Source: Caenimonas sedimenti (GTDB taxonomy: Bacteria > Pseudomonadota > Gammaproteobacteria > Burkholderiales > Burkholderiaceae_C). Taken from it: DNA of 64,000 bases. The notes under the pieces are model-generated. The model did no database searches and was not told the DNA's origin. It was given only the letters and a program-made list of their open reading frames with translations. The stretch lies in assembly GCF_007833165.1 (NCBI RefSeq), contig NZ_VOBQ01000025.1, forward strand, positions 1-64,000. Reading direction: 5' to 3'. The position numbers were made by a program, and so were the translations under genes. Shown here piece after piece: positions 36,114 through 44,793 of the stretch. The first letter of the stretch is position 1. Each line of letters begins with the position of its first letter.

Positions 36114-37638
36114 CTCCCGCGGCGCCACTTTCAAGCTCAACGTCGCCGCCAACTATGCGAGCCAGGCCTATGCGGGCCTGATCGGCCTGGTGATGGTGCC
36201 GGTGTACCTCCGGCTGATGTCCGGCGAAGCGTACGGGCTGGTCGGCTTCTTCGCCTTGCTCCAGGCCTGGGCGCAACTGCTCGATCTCGGCCTGTCGGCC
36301 ACGGTGGCGCGCGAAGCCGCCCGCCATGCGGGAGGCGCGGGAGACAGCCACGGGTTCCGCTGCCTGCTGCGGGTTTTCGAATGGATGTTCTGGTTCACCG
36401 GCGCGCTGCTGGCCGTCCTTTTTGCGCTGGGCGCCGAGGCGGTCGCGAATTCCTGGCTGAACGTGCGCGCCTTGCCGGCGCAGGATGTGCGGGCCGCCCT
36501 GCAGGCCATGGGGCTCGCGGTGGCGCTGCGCTGGATCGCAGGGCTGTACCGCGGCGTCATCATGGGGATGGAGCGCCAGGTCTGGCTGAACGTCTTCAAC
36601 GCCGCGGTGGTCAGCCTGCGTTTCGTGGGCGTGCTGCCGGTCCTGTGGTGGATGGACGCCTCGGTGATCGGCTTCTTCGTGTTCCAGGCCGTGGTCTCCG
36701 TGGCCGAACTCGCGGTCCTGACCATCACGGCCCTGCGGCTTGCGCCGGCTGACAGGAGCCGGCCCGTGCGGCCCGACTGGCCAGTCCTGGGGCCGGCCCT
36801 GCGATTCTCGGCCGGCATCGCTTTCGCCACCATCGTCTGGGTGGTCGTGACCCAGGCCGACAAGCTGGTGCTGTCGGCAACCATGCCGCTCGCGGAATAC
36901 GGCTACTTCACGGCCGCCGTGACCGCGGCATCGGCGGCGAGCCTGCTGAGCGCCGCGGTCTCGCAGGCGATCCTGCCGCGGCTCACGCAGCTCGCCGCAT
37001 CCGGGCAGGAAGGCGAGATCACCGCGTTGTACCGGCGCACCACGCGCCTCGTGATGGTGTTCGGCATGCCCCCCGCCCTGGGCCTGGTGTTCCTGGCGGA
37101 GCCGGTGTTGTGGGCCTGGACCGGGGACCGGTCCTTCGCCAGGGACTACGCGGCGGTACTCGCGCTCTACGCGGCGGGCAACGGCTTTCTCACGTTGACG
37201 GTCTTTCCCTACTATCTGCAATACGCGCGCGGCGACCTCCGCCTGCATGTGTGGGGCAACGCCTTGTTCGCCGCCGTCCTGGTTCCGGCGATCCTGTACG
37301 CCGCCACCGTGCACGGTGCCATGGGCACGGCGTGGGTCTGGGCCGGGGCGAACGCCGCGTTCTTCCTGCTCTGGACGCCGATCGTGCATCGCCGCTTCGC
37401 GCCCGGCGTGCACGAAGCATGGCTCGTGCAGGACATCCTGCGGCCGATCGCATTGCCCCTCGCGATGGGCGCCGCGGCGGCATGGGCGATCCCGCCGGAC
37501 GCCGGGCGCATGGCCGCGGCCACCGCCGTCGCACTGGCCTGCAGCCTCATGTGCGGCGCCGCGGGGGCCGTGTCCGGCATGGGGCGGCGGCTGGAAAGTC
37601 CTCCTCTTTACAGCCAGGACGAGGGTCGGCTACCCTAA
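36094..37638 (+). CDS. Oligosaccharide flippase (Wzx-type, MOP superfamily)
   Basis: 514 aa with 12-14 hydrophobic segments. It begins FKLNVAANYASQAYAGLIGLVMVPVYLRLM, the usual Wzx opening with a Ser/Ala-rich first helix, followed by LGLSATVAREAARHAG. It is predicted to flip undecaprenyl-linked glycan to the periplasmic face, where the PglL/Wzy-type enzyme at 30059-31675 would use it. Overlaps the acetyltransferase gene by 20 bp. Confidence 0.88.
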   Translation: MSPKPPDSRGATFKLNVAANYASQAYAGLIGLVMVPVYLRLMSGEAYGLVGFFALLQAWAQLLDLGLSATVAREAARHAGGAGDSHGFRCLLRVFEWMFWFTGALLAVLFALGAEAVANSWLNVRALPAQDVRAALQAMGLAVALRWIAGLYRGVIMGMERQVWLNVFNAAVVSLRFVGVLPVLWWMDASVIGFFVFQAVVSVAELAVLTITALRLAPADRSRPVRPDWPVLGPALRFSAGIAFATIVWVVVTQADKLVLSATMPLAEYGYFTAAVTAASAASLLSAAVSQAILPRLTQLAASGQEGEITALYRRTTRLVMVFGMPPALGLVFLAEPVLWAWTGDRSFARDYAAVLALYAAGNGFLTLTVFPYYLQYARGDLRLHVWGNALFAAVLVPAILYAATVHGAMGTAWVWAGANAAFFLLWTPIVHRRFAPGVHEAWLVQDILRPIALPLAMGAAAAWAIPPDAGRMAAATAVALACSLMCGAAGAVSGMGRRLESPPLYSQDEGRLP

Positions 37639-37644
37639 GCCTCA

Positions 37645-38439
37645 ATGAATGCTCCAACCGGACCGGCCGGCTTTGCCGCGGCCATGCAGGACAAGGGCTG
37701 GTGGGTCGCGCGCGATGCGATTGCACCGGGTGTGCTCGATGCGGTGTGCGAGCAATTGGCCCCCGCGCTCGCCCGCCGCGACCGCATCCGGGCCCGCAAC
37801 GGTGTCGAGGGGAGCAACGACGGCACCTTGCATCACCTGCTCGGCGATGGTCCCGAGTTCATCGATCTCCTGCGCACGCTCGAGCACTTCTCGGCCGAGC
37901 TCGACTGGTTCTTCGAGGGCAAGTACATCCTGAATTCCTACGGCGGGGTGATCAACGAGAAGGACACGGCGGCGTACGTCCACCAGGTGCACCGCGACAT
38001 CCGCTTCTCGAGCACCGCGCGCCGCTTCATGCTGAATCTGCTGGTGATGCTGGATGATTTCACGCCGGAGAACGGCGCGACCTGGATCCTGAGCGGTTCA
38101 CAGGGGCGCGCGCAGAAGCCGGAGCAGGCCGAGTTCCTGGCCGGCGCCGAACGCGCGACCGGCACCCGGGGCTCCATCCTTTTCTTCGACTCCCGGATCT
38201 GGCATGCCGCCGGGCACAACACCACGGCGGCACCGCGCCGTGCGCTGACCATCACGCTCACGAGCCCCTTTTTCAAGCAGCAGCTCGACTACCCCAGGTT
38301 GCTGGGCGACGACCACGAGGCTTTGCGCGAGCCGTTCCTGCGCCAACTGGTGGGCTACAACGCCCGGGTGCCGGCTTCCCTCGACGATTATTATGTGCCG
38401 GTCGCCCGACGGCACTACCAGCGGGGACAGGACGACTGA
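37645..38439 (+). CDS. Phytanoyl-CoA dioxygenase-family Fe(II)/2OG oxygenase
   Basis: 264 aa. Jelly-roll non-heme iron oxygenase: the HxD pair in VHQVHRDIRFS and the distal His in DSRIWHAAGHNTT, with the 2-oxoglutarate-binding Arg in PRRALTITLT. Hydroxylates a small or lipid substrate; within a glycan cluster it could modify a sugar or acyl group. It lies 6 bp after the flippase and 1 bp before the methyltransferase. Confidence 0.83.
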   Translation: MNAPTGPAGFAAAMQDKGWWVARDAIAPGVLDAVCEQLAPALARRDRIRARNGVEGSNDGTLHHLLGDGPEFIDLLRTLEHFSAELDWFFEGKYILNSYGGVINEKDTAAYVHQVHRDIRFSSTARRFMLNLLVMLDDFTPENGATWILSGSQGRAQKPEQAEFLAGAERATGTRGSILFFDSRIWHAAGHNTTAAPRRALTITLTSPFFKQQLDYPRLLGDDHEALREPFLRQLVGYNARVPASLDDYYVPVARRHYQRGQDD

Positions 38440-38440
38440 C

Positions 38441-39175
38441 ATGGAACGTGACTACGACACCGAGGCGCGCGACCACCCGGAGCACCGCTACGCGTACGAT
38501 TTCGACTACCGGATGCACCGCTACATGATGCGGGCCTTCGGGCCGTTGGCGATGGATGGCCCGGCACTGGAACTGGGTTGCTACCACGGGCACTTCACGC
38601 GGCTGCTGTGCGAGCGCTTCACCGACGTCGATGTCGTGGAGGCCTCCGCCGAATGCATCACGCAGGCGCGCGAGGCCACGCAGGGCCGGGCGCAATTCAC
38701 GCACGCCCGCTTCGAGGAATTCACCCCGTCGCGGGCCTACGCCAACATCTTCCTGATCCACACGCTGGAGCACCTGGACGAGCGGGCCGCCATGCTGGCG
38801 CGGATCGGCGGCTGGCTGGCCCCCGGCGGCCGCCTGTTCGTGGCGACGCCCAACGCGCATGCGGGGTCGCGCCAGATCGCCGTGAAGATGGGGCTGATCA
38901 CGCACGCAGCCGCCGTGACGCCGGCGGAACTCGCCCATGGCCATCGCGTGACCTATTCGCTCGACACCCTGCACGCGGACATCCGCGCGGCCGGCCTGCG
39001 CAGCGTGTGGCATGGGGGCCTCTTCTTCAAGGGGCTGGCGAATTTCCAGATCGATGCCGCGCTGAAGGCCGGCGTCATCTCCGACGCCTATCTCGACGGC
39101 TGCTACGAGCTGGGCCACACCTACCCGGACCTCTGCTCCAGCATCTACCACGTGTGCGCGCGGCCGGCGGCCTAG
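38441..39175 (+). CDS. Class I SAM-dependent methyltransferase
   Basis: 244 aa. SAM-binding motif ALELGCYHGHFTRLL, acidic loop DVVEASAECI, and the post-motif IFLIHTLEHLDERAAMLARIGGWLAPGGRLFVATPN. Methylates an unknown substrate, perhaps the glycan. Last gene of the plus-strand run; its last 4 bp overlap the convergent glycosyltransferase. Confidence 0.85.
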   Translation: MERDYDTEARDHPEHRYAYDFDYRMHRYMMRAFGPLAMDGPALELGCYHGHFTRLLCERFTDVDVVEASAECITQAREATQGRAQFTHARFEEFTPSRAYANIFLIHTLEHLDERAAMLARIGGWLAPGGRLFVATPNAHAGSRQIAVKMGLITHAAAVTPAELAHGHRVTYSLDTLHADIRAAGLRSVWHGGLFFKGLANFQIDAALKAGVISDAYLDGCYELGHTYPDLCSSIYHVCARPAA

Positions 39176-40128
39176 ACGCGGGCGTGCACCGCCAGCCGCT
39201 CCGGCAGCCCGGCGGCGCGCCAGGCGTAGCGCTGGATGGCTGCCGCGCCAAGCCGCGCCAGGACCGGGCCCGCGCGGGCCATCAGTACGGCCTTTGAACA
39301 ACCAGCCGCCTGCGCCAGTTCCTGGTCCAGTGCCGGGTTCGGGCCAGCCTTGCCCTGCACACGCGCGACCAGCACCTCGGCGAAGAAGTGCGTGGCGGCC
39401 TCCCTGCGCAAGGGCGCGTCGAGGTGCGCCCCCGCTTCCCGCAATGCGGCCCAAAGAAGTTGCTGCACGAACTCGTAGCGAGTTCGCACCGTGGAGGTCG
39501 GCGTGCCGACGCGGTAGACCGCCAGCGCACGGTCGATGAAACCGAGCGGGCCGAGCCGCGCGAAGGCCAGGTGGATCGCATAGTCGATCACCGGTGGCGG
39601 CGGCGCCGTGAAGACTTCCCGGTGAGCGGCGCGGTACATCATCGAGCTGTGCATGAGGTAGTTGCCCCGGGCGGCCACGTAGCCGAGCGGCATCCGGGCG
39701 GGGTGCGCATTCGTGAAGGGCCCGAGCAGGCGGCCGGCGGCGTCGAGGGCCACCGCGTTGGTGTAGACCGCCGGGCAGTCTGCATGCGCCAGAAGGAAGT
39801 CGACCTGGGCGCGCAGCTTGCCGGGCAGCCATGCATCGTCACCGTCGAGATGCGCGATGAAGTCGCCCGTGGCGCGTCGCACCAGGTCCTGGTAGTTCTC
39901 GGTGCCACCGATGTTGCCGGTCCGCAGGACGGGCAGGAAGCGCCCCGGAAATCGATCGGCCAACGCCGCCACGATTTCCCGGGTCCCATCCGAGGAGCCG
40001 TCGTCGCCGACGAGCACCTCGACGCCGGCATCGTCCTGCGCGAGGACGCTGAGCACGGAGTCGGCGATGAAGGGAGCCTGGTTGTAGGTCGCGATGCAGA
40101 CGCTGACGCGGGGCCGCGCCAGTTTCAT
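39172..40128 (-). CDS. Family 2 glycosyltransferase
   Basis: 318 aa. GT-A motifs: VSVCIATYNQAPFIADSVLS, VGDDGSSDGTREIV and AHLDGDDAWLPGKL (DxD site), then LMHSSMMYRAAHREVF. Transfers a sugar in surface-glycan assembly. Its start overlaps the stop of the upstream methyltransferase gene (40125), so it belongs to the minus-strand operon that runs from 44080 down. Confidence 0.88.
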   Translation of the reverse strand: MKLARPRVSVCIATYNQAPFIADSVLSVLAQDDAGVEVLVGDDGSSDGTREIVAALADRFPGRFLPVLRTGNIGGTENYQDLVRRATGDFIAHLDGDDAWLPGKLRAQVDFLLAHADCPAVYTNAVALDAAGRLLGPFTNAHPARMPLGYVAARGNYLMHSSMMYRAAHREVFTAPPPPVIDYAIHLAFARLGPLGFIDRALAVYRVGTPTSTVRTRYEFVQQLLWAALREAGAHLDAPLRREAATHFFAEVLVARVQGKAGPNPALDQELAQAAGCSKAVLMARAGPVLARLGAAAIQRYAWRAAGLPERLAVHARV

Positions 40129-40922
40129 CGCGCCTCCGGTTTGCGAAAGAGGATGAACGGTTCGCGCGCGTTGACACCGTACCGTGCGGGGTCGACTCCC
40201 GGCAGCACCTGCTCGTGGGCTGCGGTGTGGTCGACCAGCCCCACGGCCGCGAAGCGGCGGAAGATGTCACGCCCGTACAGGCGGACGTGATCCTCCTGGC
40301 CGTAGGCCTGCAGCCGGGCCTCGGGTGCGCGGATGCCGGGGTCCTCGAAGGTGGATTCGAGCATGGGCGAGTAGGGTGTCTGCAGGATGGCGTAGCCGCC
40401 GGGCTTCAGGACCCGCGCCAGCTCGCGCAATGCGGCGGCATCGTCGCCCACGTGCTCCATGACGTGATTGACGATGGCGAGGTCGAAGCTGGCCTCTAGA
40501 TACGGGATCTGCTGCAGGTCGATGCGCTCGATCTCCGCGGAGGAAGGCGCGATGTCACCGCGAACATAGCGCGCCGGCTGCCTTTCGGCGATGAGGCGCG
40601 CGAGGTGCGGCTCCGGCGCCATGTGCAGGATGTGCCAATGGGCGAGCCGTTCCAGGAAGCCCGCGGCGCGAAGGTAGAGCACCAGGTGGCGCTCGCGATC
40701 GTGCGAAAGGCAGTGCGGGCAGCTGAAATGCGCGATGTCGCTGCCGACCACCTCGAGCGCCTGCATGAGACCGGGCAGCCGGAAGGGCCGCAGGCCGCTC
40801 GACATGTAAGGCAGGAACCGGGCGAGGCGCTTGCCGCACACCACGCATTCGCGCGCGCCCGGCCAACCCAGCAGAGCACGCCCCAAGCCGCCGACGGCTT
40901 TGCGCAGCAGCTTCATGCCCAT
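40125..40922 (-). CDS. SAM-dependent methyltransferase with N-terminal zinc-finger-like cysteines
   Basis: 265 aa. An N-terminal Cys-x-x-Cys (CVVCGK) and a second (CPHCLSHDRER) flank ~45 residues and could bind zinc, as in some sugar methyltransferases. The SAM fold follows: HILHMAPEPHLARLI (variant motif I), YVRGDI, DLAIVNHVMEHVGDDAAALRELARVLKPGG. Predicted to methylate a glycan. Two ATGs (40922, 40916) are possible starts. Confidence 0.82.
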   Translation of the reverse strand: MGMKLLRKAVGGLGRALLGWPGARECVVCGKRLARFLPYMSSGLRPFRLPGLMQALEVVGSDIAHFSCPHCLSHDRERHLVLYLRAAGFLERLAHWHILHMAPEPHLARLIAERQPARYVRGDIAPSSAEIERIDLQQIPYLEASFDLAIVNHVMEHVGDDAAALRELARVLKPGGYAILQTPYSPMLESTFEDPGIRAPEARLQAYGQEDHVRLYGRDIFRRFAAVGLVDHTAAHEQVLPGVDPARYGVNAREPFILFRKPEAR

Positions 40923-40947
40923 CCCGCCACGGCCAGGGCCAGGGCCT

Positions 40948-42129
40948 TCATATCGCGCGCTCCCACGGAAGACCCGAACGGCCCCGCATGTTGGAGCAGT
41001 CCATCTTGAAGTTGTCGGAGGTCACCTCGGCGATGGAACCGACCGGCTCGAAGTTCAGGGCCCGCCAGTACTTGTAGTACACCATGCCATCGTCGGCGAC
41101 CAACACCTTCATGTCGGCGCCGCTGTAGTTGCGCATGGCGCCCGCCCCGAACGGAACGGTCTCCGCGCCCGGCGGGAAGAAGCGCGGGCAGGCCTGCTCC
41201 AGCTTGCGGAAGACCGCGTCGAACGTGGCCGGCGCCGGCGGCGCCGTCTTGCGCTCGGCCGGGTAACGCAGGGGGCACAGCCAGAATCCGAGTTGCGCCA
41301 CCCGCTCCGGCTTGGCCTTGGCCAGGTCGCCGTAGGCTTCCATGGCGAGGCGGCGCGAGAGCATCAGGCGGCACGGCTGGCTGCGGTCGAGCGCAAGCCG
41401 GTGTGAATTCAGCCGGAGGTCGATGACGTCCTGCAGTTCCGCATTGGGGACGTTGCCGCTCGCCATGTGCATGGGTTGGGACGGCACCAGGAGGTAGAGC
41501 GGGCGGGTGCCGGCGAACAGGGCATGCGCGCGCCGGGCCTCGATGGACCGGGCGGTGTCCGCGATCATGCTCGAGATGTTGATCCAGTGCGATTGCGGAT
41601 GGAACAACGGGTACACGAGCGAATAGGAGATGCTGGTGATCGTCACGAAGGTGGCGGGCGCCGCCCGGACGTCGGCGGGTATCGCGACGTCGAAGTAGGG
41701 CGCTTCTTGCCAATGGGTGAGGCTCCAGCTGCGCCAGGGGTTGGTGGCGTACAGCACGACAAAGACCTGCAGCCCCAGCATCAGGCCGATCGCGGCGCCC
41801 CGGATGGCTTTGGTGCCGGGAAGCGCCCACGCGAGCGCGATGCACAAGGGGCCGGCGATGAGCAGGTAGGGGATGAAATAGCGGCCGTTCCCGCTGGTGA
41901 GCAACCAGGGGACGAAAGCCAGGGCAACCAGCGCGAGCAGCGTGCGCGTGGGCCGGTTCAGCGGCGGGCGCCGTCGCAGGCTGAGCAGCAGCATCGCGGC
42001 GAGCCCGATCGCGAAGGCGAACCGCAGGTCAGGTGCCATGATCTCCACGTAGACGTGGCCGTTCGGTGCCGCCATTGCGATCGGACGCATGACGGCCTCG
42101 AACCACGTGTCCGGCATGAAACGGATCAT
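40948..42129 (-). CDS. C-terminal half of a split GT-C-type membrane glycosyltransferase-like protein
   Basis: 393 aa if started at ATG 42129. It opens IRFMPDTWFEAVMRP, followed by DLRFAFAIGLAAMLLLSLRRR and further hydrophobic helices, then a soluble ~210-residue C-terminus. In related single-gene proteins a segment like this continues directly from the NPFFPFLDASF loop that ends the upstream gene. The ATG overlaps the upstream stop (ATGA), so the pair could be coupled. It is either a genuine two-gene version or the product of a single-base frameshift near 42126. Confidence 0.65.
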   Translation of the reverse strand: MIRFMPDTWFEAVMRPIAMAAPNGHVYVEIMAPDLRFAFAIGLAAMLLLSLRRRPPLNRPTRTLLALVALAFVPWLLTSGNGRYFIPYLLIAGPLCIALAWALPGTKAIRGAAIGLMLGLQVFVVLYATNPWRSWSLTHWQEAPYFDVAIPADVRAAPATFVTITSISYSLVYPLFHPQSHWINISSMIADTARSIEARRAHALFAGTRPLYLLVPSQPMHMASGNVPNAELQDVIDLRLNSHRLALDRSQPCRLMLSRRLAMEAYGDLAKAKPERVAQLGFWLCPLRYPAERKTAPPAPATFDAVFRKLEQACPRFFPPGAETVPFGAGAMRNYSGADMKVLVADDGMVYYKYWRALNFEPVGSIAEVTSDNFKMDCSNMRGRSGLPWERAI

Positions 42130-42923
42130 GGTTGCCAGCCCAGCATCGCGCGAACCGGCTCGAACGAAGCGTCGAGGAAGGGGAAGAACGGGTTGCCGAA
42201 GTGACGCCAGAGCAGCCAACCCCAATAGCCGTAGCTGAGAACGAAGCCGACGCCGATGGCCAGGCAGCCGGCCACGAGGCGCTCCGCGCGGACCCGGGCG
42301 GTGCCCGGCGCCACGGCCCACAGGAAAGCCAGCAGCAGGACCAGGGGACCATTGCTCAGTTTGCAGGCGACTGCCAGCCCGCCGAGCAGGCCGGCGACCA
42401 TCACCCTGGTGCGCGAGGGTGCGGCCTCCCCCATGGACAGCACGACGGCCCACAGCACCGGGACGGACGCCAGCAGGTCATTGGCGGTCGAATCGAAGAA
42501 GGTCAGGACCAGCCCGGAAACGAAGGCCAGGACCACCGCCGCCGCGCGCAGGCCCACGCCCCACCAGCCCCCTTCGGAAATGCAAAGCCGCGCCAGCAAC
42601 CAGAGCGGCGGAACCGCCGCGACGTGGAGCGTGGCCAGCGCCAGCCCGGCACCGACGCCCGAGGCGTTGCCGGCGGCGAGCGCGTACACCGGCCAGTACA
42701 GATAGGGAAACTGGTAGGTCTGGTAGGACGCGGGCAGGACGTCCAGGTCGAAGCGGTTCTGCGCCGCCGTCCAGCCCAGGTAGATGTGGTGGTTGAGCGC
42801 GTCCCAGCTGAGTCCCATCTCGCCGCGCAGCAGGACAATCGCGCAGAACGCGGCCCAGGCCGCGAGGGTGATGGCGGCTGCTTCAGCGATGTCCGCGTGG
42901 CGCCCACGCGCAACGGTGCTCAT
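42126..42923 (-). CDS. N-terminal half of a split GT-C-type membrane glycosyltransferase-like protein
   Basis: 265 aa, about seven hydrophobic segments. It has a first periplasmic loop with GLSWDALNHHIYLGW (acidic residue after TM1, as in GT-C enzymes), FPYLYWPVYALAAG and a terminal YWGWLLWRHFGNPFFPFLDASF. It stops abruptly after 15 further residues. GT-C enzymes use polyprenyl-phosphate sugars. Together with the next gene it would make a protein of ~650 residues, the expected size. Confidence 0.65.
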   Translation of the reverse strand: MSTVARGRHADIAEAAAITLAAWAAFCAIVLLRGEMGLSWDALNHHIYLGWTAAQNRFDLDVLPASYQTYQFPYLYWPVYALAAGNASGVGAGLALATLHVAAVPPLWLLARLCISEGGWWGVGLRAAAVVLAFVSGLVLTFFDSTANDLLASVPVLWAVVLSMGEAAPSRTRVMVAGLLGGLAVACKLSNGPLVLLLAFLWAVAPGTARVRAERLVAGCLAIGVGFVLSYGYWGWLLWRHFGNPFFPFLDASFEPVRAMLGWQP

Positions 42924-44080
42924 GGTGCGAGGCCGCGTGACGTCCACATGGCACGCAGGGCGCCGGCAAACAGGGAGCCCGCCGCGGCCTGCATCCCGAC
43001 GACCATCAGGGTCACGGCGGGAATCGCCCAGCGCATGTGCTCGCGCGGATCCAGCCGGCCGAAGCCCGTGCCGCGCCATTCGAAGACCAGGGCCAGCGAA
43101 CTCGCGAAGCCGGCCGCCACGAGCAGGAGACCGAGGATCAGGCCCAGTTCGATGCTCACGAAGCCGCGCGAACGGTCCAGCCAGCGCGGCGTCGGAACAA
43201 CCCTGGCGAGGACGCCCATCCACTTGGTGAGGAACGCCAGTTGGACCAGTTGCATGCCGAGGATCGTGGCCCCGGCCATATAGAGCATCGAATGGATGTC
43301 GAGCCCGAGAACGCTGGTCTGGATGGGTCCGGCCAGCAGCGCCAGGAAACCCGTGAGACCGACCGCCAGCAGGAACAGGCCGGGGTAGAGGAACAGCCAG
43401 CGCGGGCAGAACAGCATCAGGAAGCGCAGGTGCCGCCAACCGTCGCGCCAGGTCCGCAGGTGGGGCGGGCGGCCGCGCTCGTCGGGACGAAGCGTCGTCG
43501 GGACCTCCTCGATCCGAAGATCGACCAGGGCGGCTTTCGCCACCATCTCGCTGGCGAATTCCATGCCGGGAGTGACCAGCGAGAGGCGCTGGATCGCGTC
43601 GCGCCGGAAGCCGCGCAGGCCGCAATGGAAATCACCGATCGGCACGCGGAAGAACAGCCTGCCGATGAAGCTCAGGACGGGGTTGCCCAGGTACCGGTGG
43701 AGGAAGGGCATGGCACCTTCCTCGATGCCGCCGCGGAAGCGGTTTCCCATCACCAGGTCGGCGCCGGCCCGCAGGCGTTCGACGAAAGCATCCAGCCGGG
43801 AGAAATCGTAGCTGCAGTCGGCGTCGCCCATGATCACGTAGGTTCCCCGGGCGCCTTCGATGCCGGCCATCAGGGCGGCGCCGTAGCCGCGCTGCGGCGC
43901 GTGGACGACGCGGGCGCCGGCAGCCTCCGCCAGCGCCTGCGATCCGTCCGTCGAGCCGTTGTCGGACACCAGGACCTCGCCATCGATGGCCGCCCGCTCC
44001 AGGTAGGCGCGGGCCGACCGGACGCAGTCCTGGACGGTTTTGGCCTCGTTGAGGCAGGGCATCAGGATGGTGAGTTCCAC
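42920..44080 (-). CDS. Polyprenyl-phosphate glycosyltransferase (DPM1/GtrB-like)
   Basis: 386 aa. The N-terminal GT2 domain has LTILMPCLNEAKTVQDCV, VSDNGSTDGSQALAE, YVIMGDADCSYDFSRLDAFV (DxD) and GNRFRGGIEEGAMPFLHRYLGN, the pattern of enzymes that load a sugar onto polyprenyl phosphate. The C-terminal ~150 residues have four membrane helices, as in GtrB/Pgf-type proteins. It could supply the lipid-linked sugar used by the GT-C pair downstream, with which it overlaps by 4 bp. Confidence 0.9.
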   Translation of the reverse strand: MELTILMPCLNEAKTVQDCVRSARAYLERAAIDGEVLVSDNGSTDGSQALAEAAGARVVHAPQRGYGAALMAGIEGARGTYVIMGDADCSYDFSRLDAFVERLRAGADLVMGNRFRGGIEEGAMPFLHRYLGNPVLSFIGRLFFRVPIGDFHCGLRGFRRDAIQRLSLVTPGMEFASEMVAKAALVDLRIEEVPTTLRPDERGRPPHLRTWRDGWRHLRFLMLFCPRWLFLYPGLFLLAVGLTGFLALLAGPIQTSVLGLDIHSMLYMAGATILGMQLVQLAFLTKWMGVLARVVPTPRWLDRSRGFVSIELGLILGLLLVAAGFASSLALVFEWRGTGFGRLDPREHMRWAIPAVTLMVVGMQAAAGSLFAGALRAMWTSRGLAP

Positions 44081-44119
44081 GGGAGGAGTTTAGGCGCAAC
44101 GGCCGAGTCGGCATTCCAC

Positions 44120-44147
44120 AAAAAAAGGGGCCCGAAGGCCCCTTTTT
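44120..44147. terminator. Bidirectional intrinsic terminator between pilin and glycan genes
   Basis: A GGGGCC-CGAA-GGCCCC hairpin flanked by seven A and five T. It ends pilin transcription 22 bp after the pilin stop and isolates the glycan operon that starts at 44080. Confidence 0.92.
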
Positions 44148-44168
44148 GGCAAGGCGTCGAGGCGCCTA

Positions 44169-44645
44169 TCAGCCACCGCGGCAGGAGCCGGGCAGGAACT
44201 TGGCGGGCATCGTGCCGGGGCCGCAGATCCACTTGTAGACCGGGGAGCCCATGTGGTTGGCCGTCGCCGGGTTCTTGACGGTGGTGGCGTCGTGGTACGG
44301 CGTCAGCGTGACGGTCATGTCGTCGATGGCGCTGTCGTTGAAGCCCGTGGCCGTGACGGTGATGATGCCCGCGCCGTCGGTGTTCACGCTCTTGACGTAC
44401 TTGCTCGCCTGGGTGGTCTGCTCGCAGCCCCAGCCGCCGGCGGAGATCGACGTGACGGAACCGGACTGGAACACTTCGGTGATGGTCGTGCGGCAAGCCG
44501 ACGCGGCCAGCACCACTTCGGACATCTTGGCCCGCTTGGTGTAGTCCTGGTACGCAGGCAGGGCCACGGCGGCCAGAATACCGATGATCGCAACGACGAT
44601 CATCAGTTCGATGAGGGTAAAGCCCTTTTGCAGTTGACGCTTCAT
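44169..44645 (-). CDS. Type IV pilin major subunit (PilA-like)
   Basis: 158 aa. Short positively charged leader MKRQLQKG, prepilin peptidase site G|FTLIE, and the hydrophobic assembly helix [20 protein letters not shown] (Glu5 present). The globular part has cysteines that can form two disulfides, including a C-terminal loop closed by GSCRGG. Preceded by GGAGG and a sigma-54 promoter. Located directly after the pilus-ATPase gene on the same strand, so it is probably the subunit served by that motor, or one of several pilins. Confidence 0.93.
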   Translation of the reverse strand: MKRQLQKGFTLIELMIVVAIIGILAAVALPAYQDYTKRAKMSEVVLAASACRTTITEVFQSGSVTSISAGGWGCEQTTQASKYVKSVNTDGAGIITVTATGFNDSAIDDMTVTLTPYHDATTVKNPATANHMGSPVYKWICGPGTMPAKFLPGSCRGG

Positions 44646-44682
44646 GGAACCTCCAGTGTGTGTTGAAGAAGCGATCGAATAT

Positions 44683-44698
44683 TGCAAACCGTGTGCCA
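44683..44698 (-). promoter_or_regulatory. Sigma-54 promoter of the pilin gene
   Basis: On the minus strand TGGCACACGGTTTGCA matches the -24/-12 consensus TGGCAC-N5-TTGC exactly. It lies 38 bp upstream of the pilin ATG, allowing a ~25-base leader. PilA genes in Pseudomonas and many betaproteobacteria are RpoN/PilR-dependent, so the match is expected. The activator site further upstream was not identified. Confidence 0.85.
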
Positions 44699-44793
44699 GG
44701 GCCAAAATGTGAACTTGTTGACACACTGGCCCCGGTTCAAGCCCGGCAGGCTGACACCGTTTGGCGAACCCGCTGACAAAAATTGTCGGCGGG

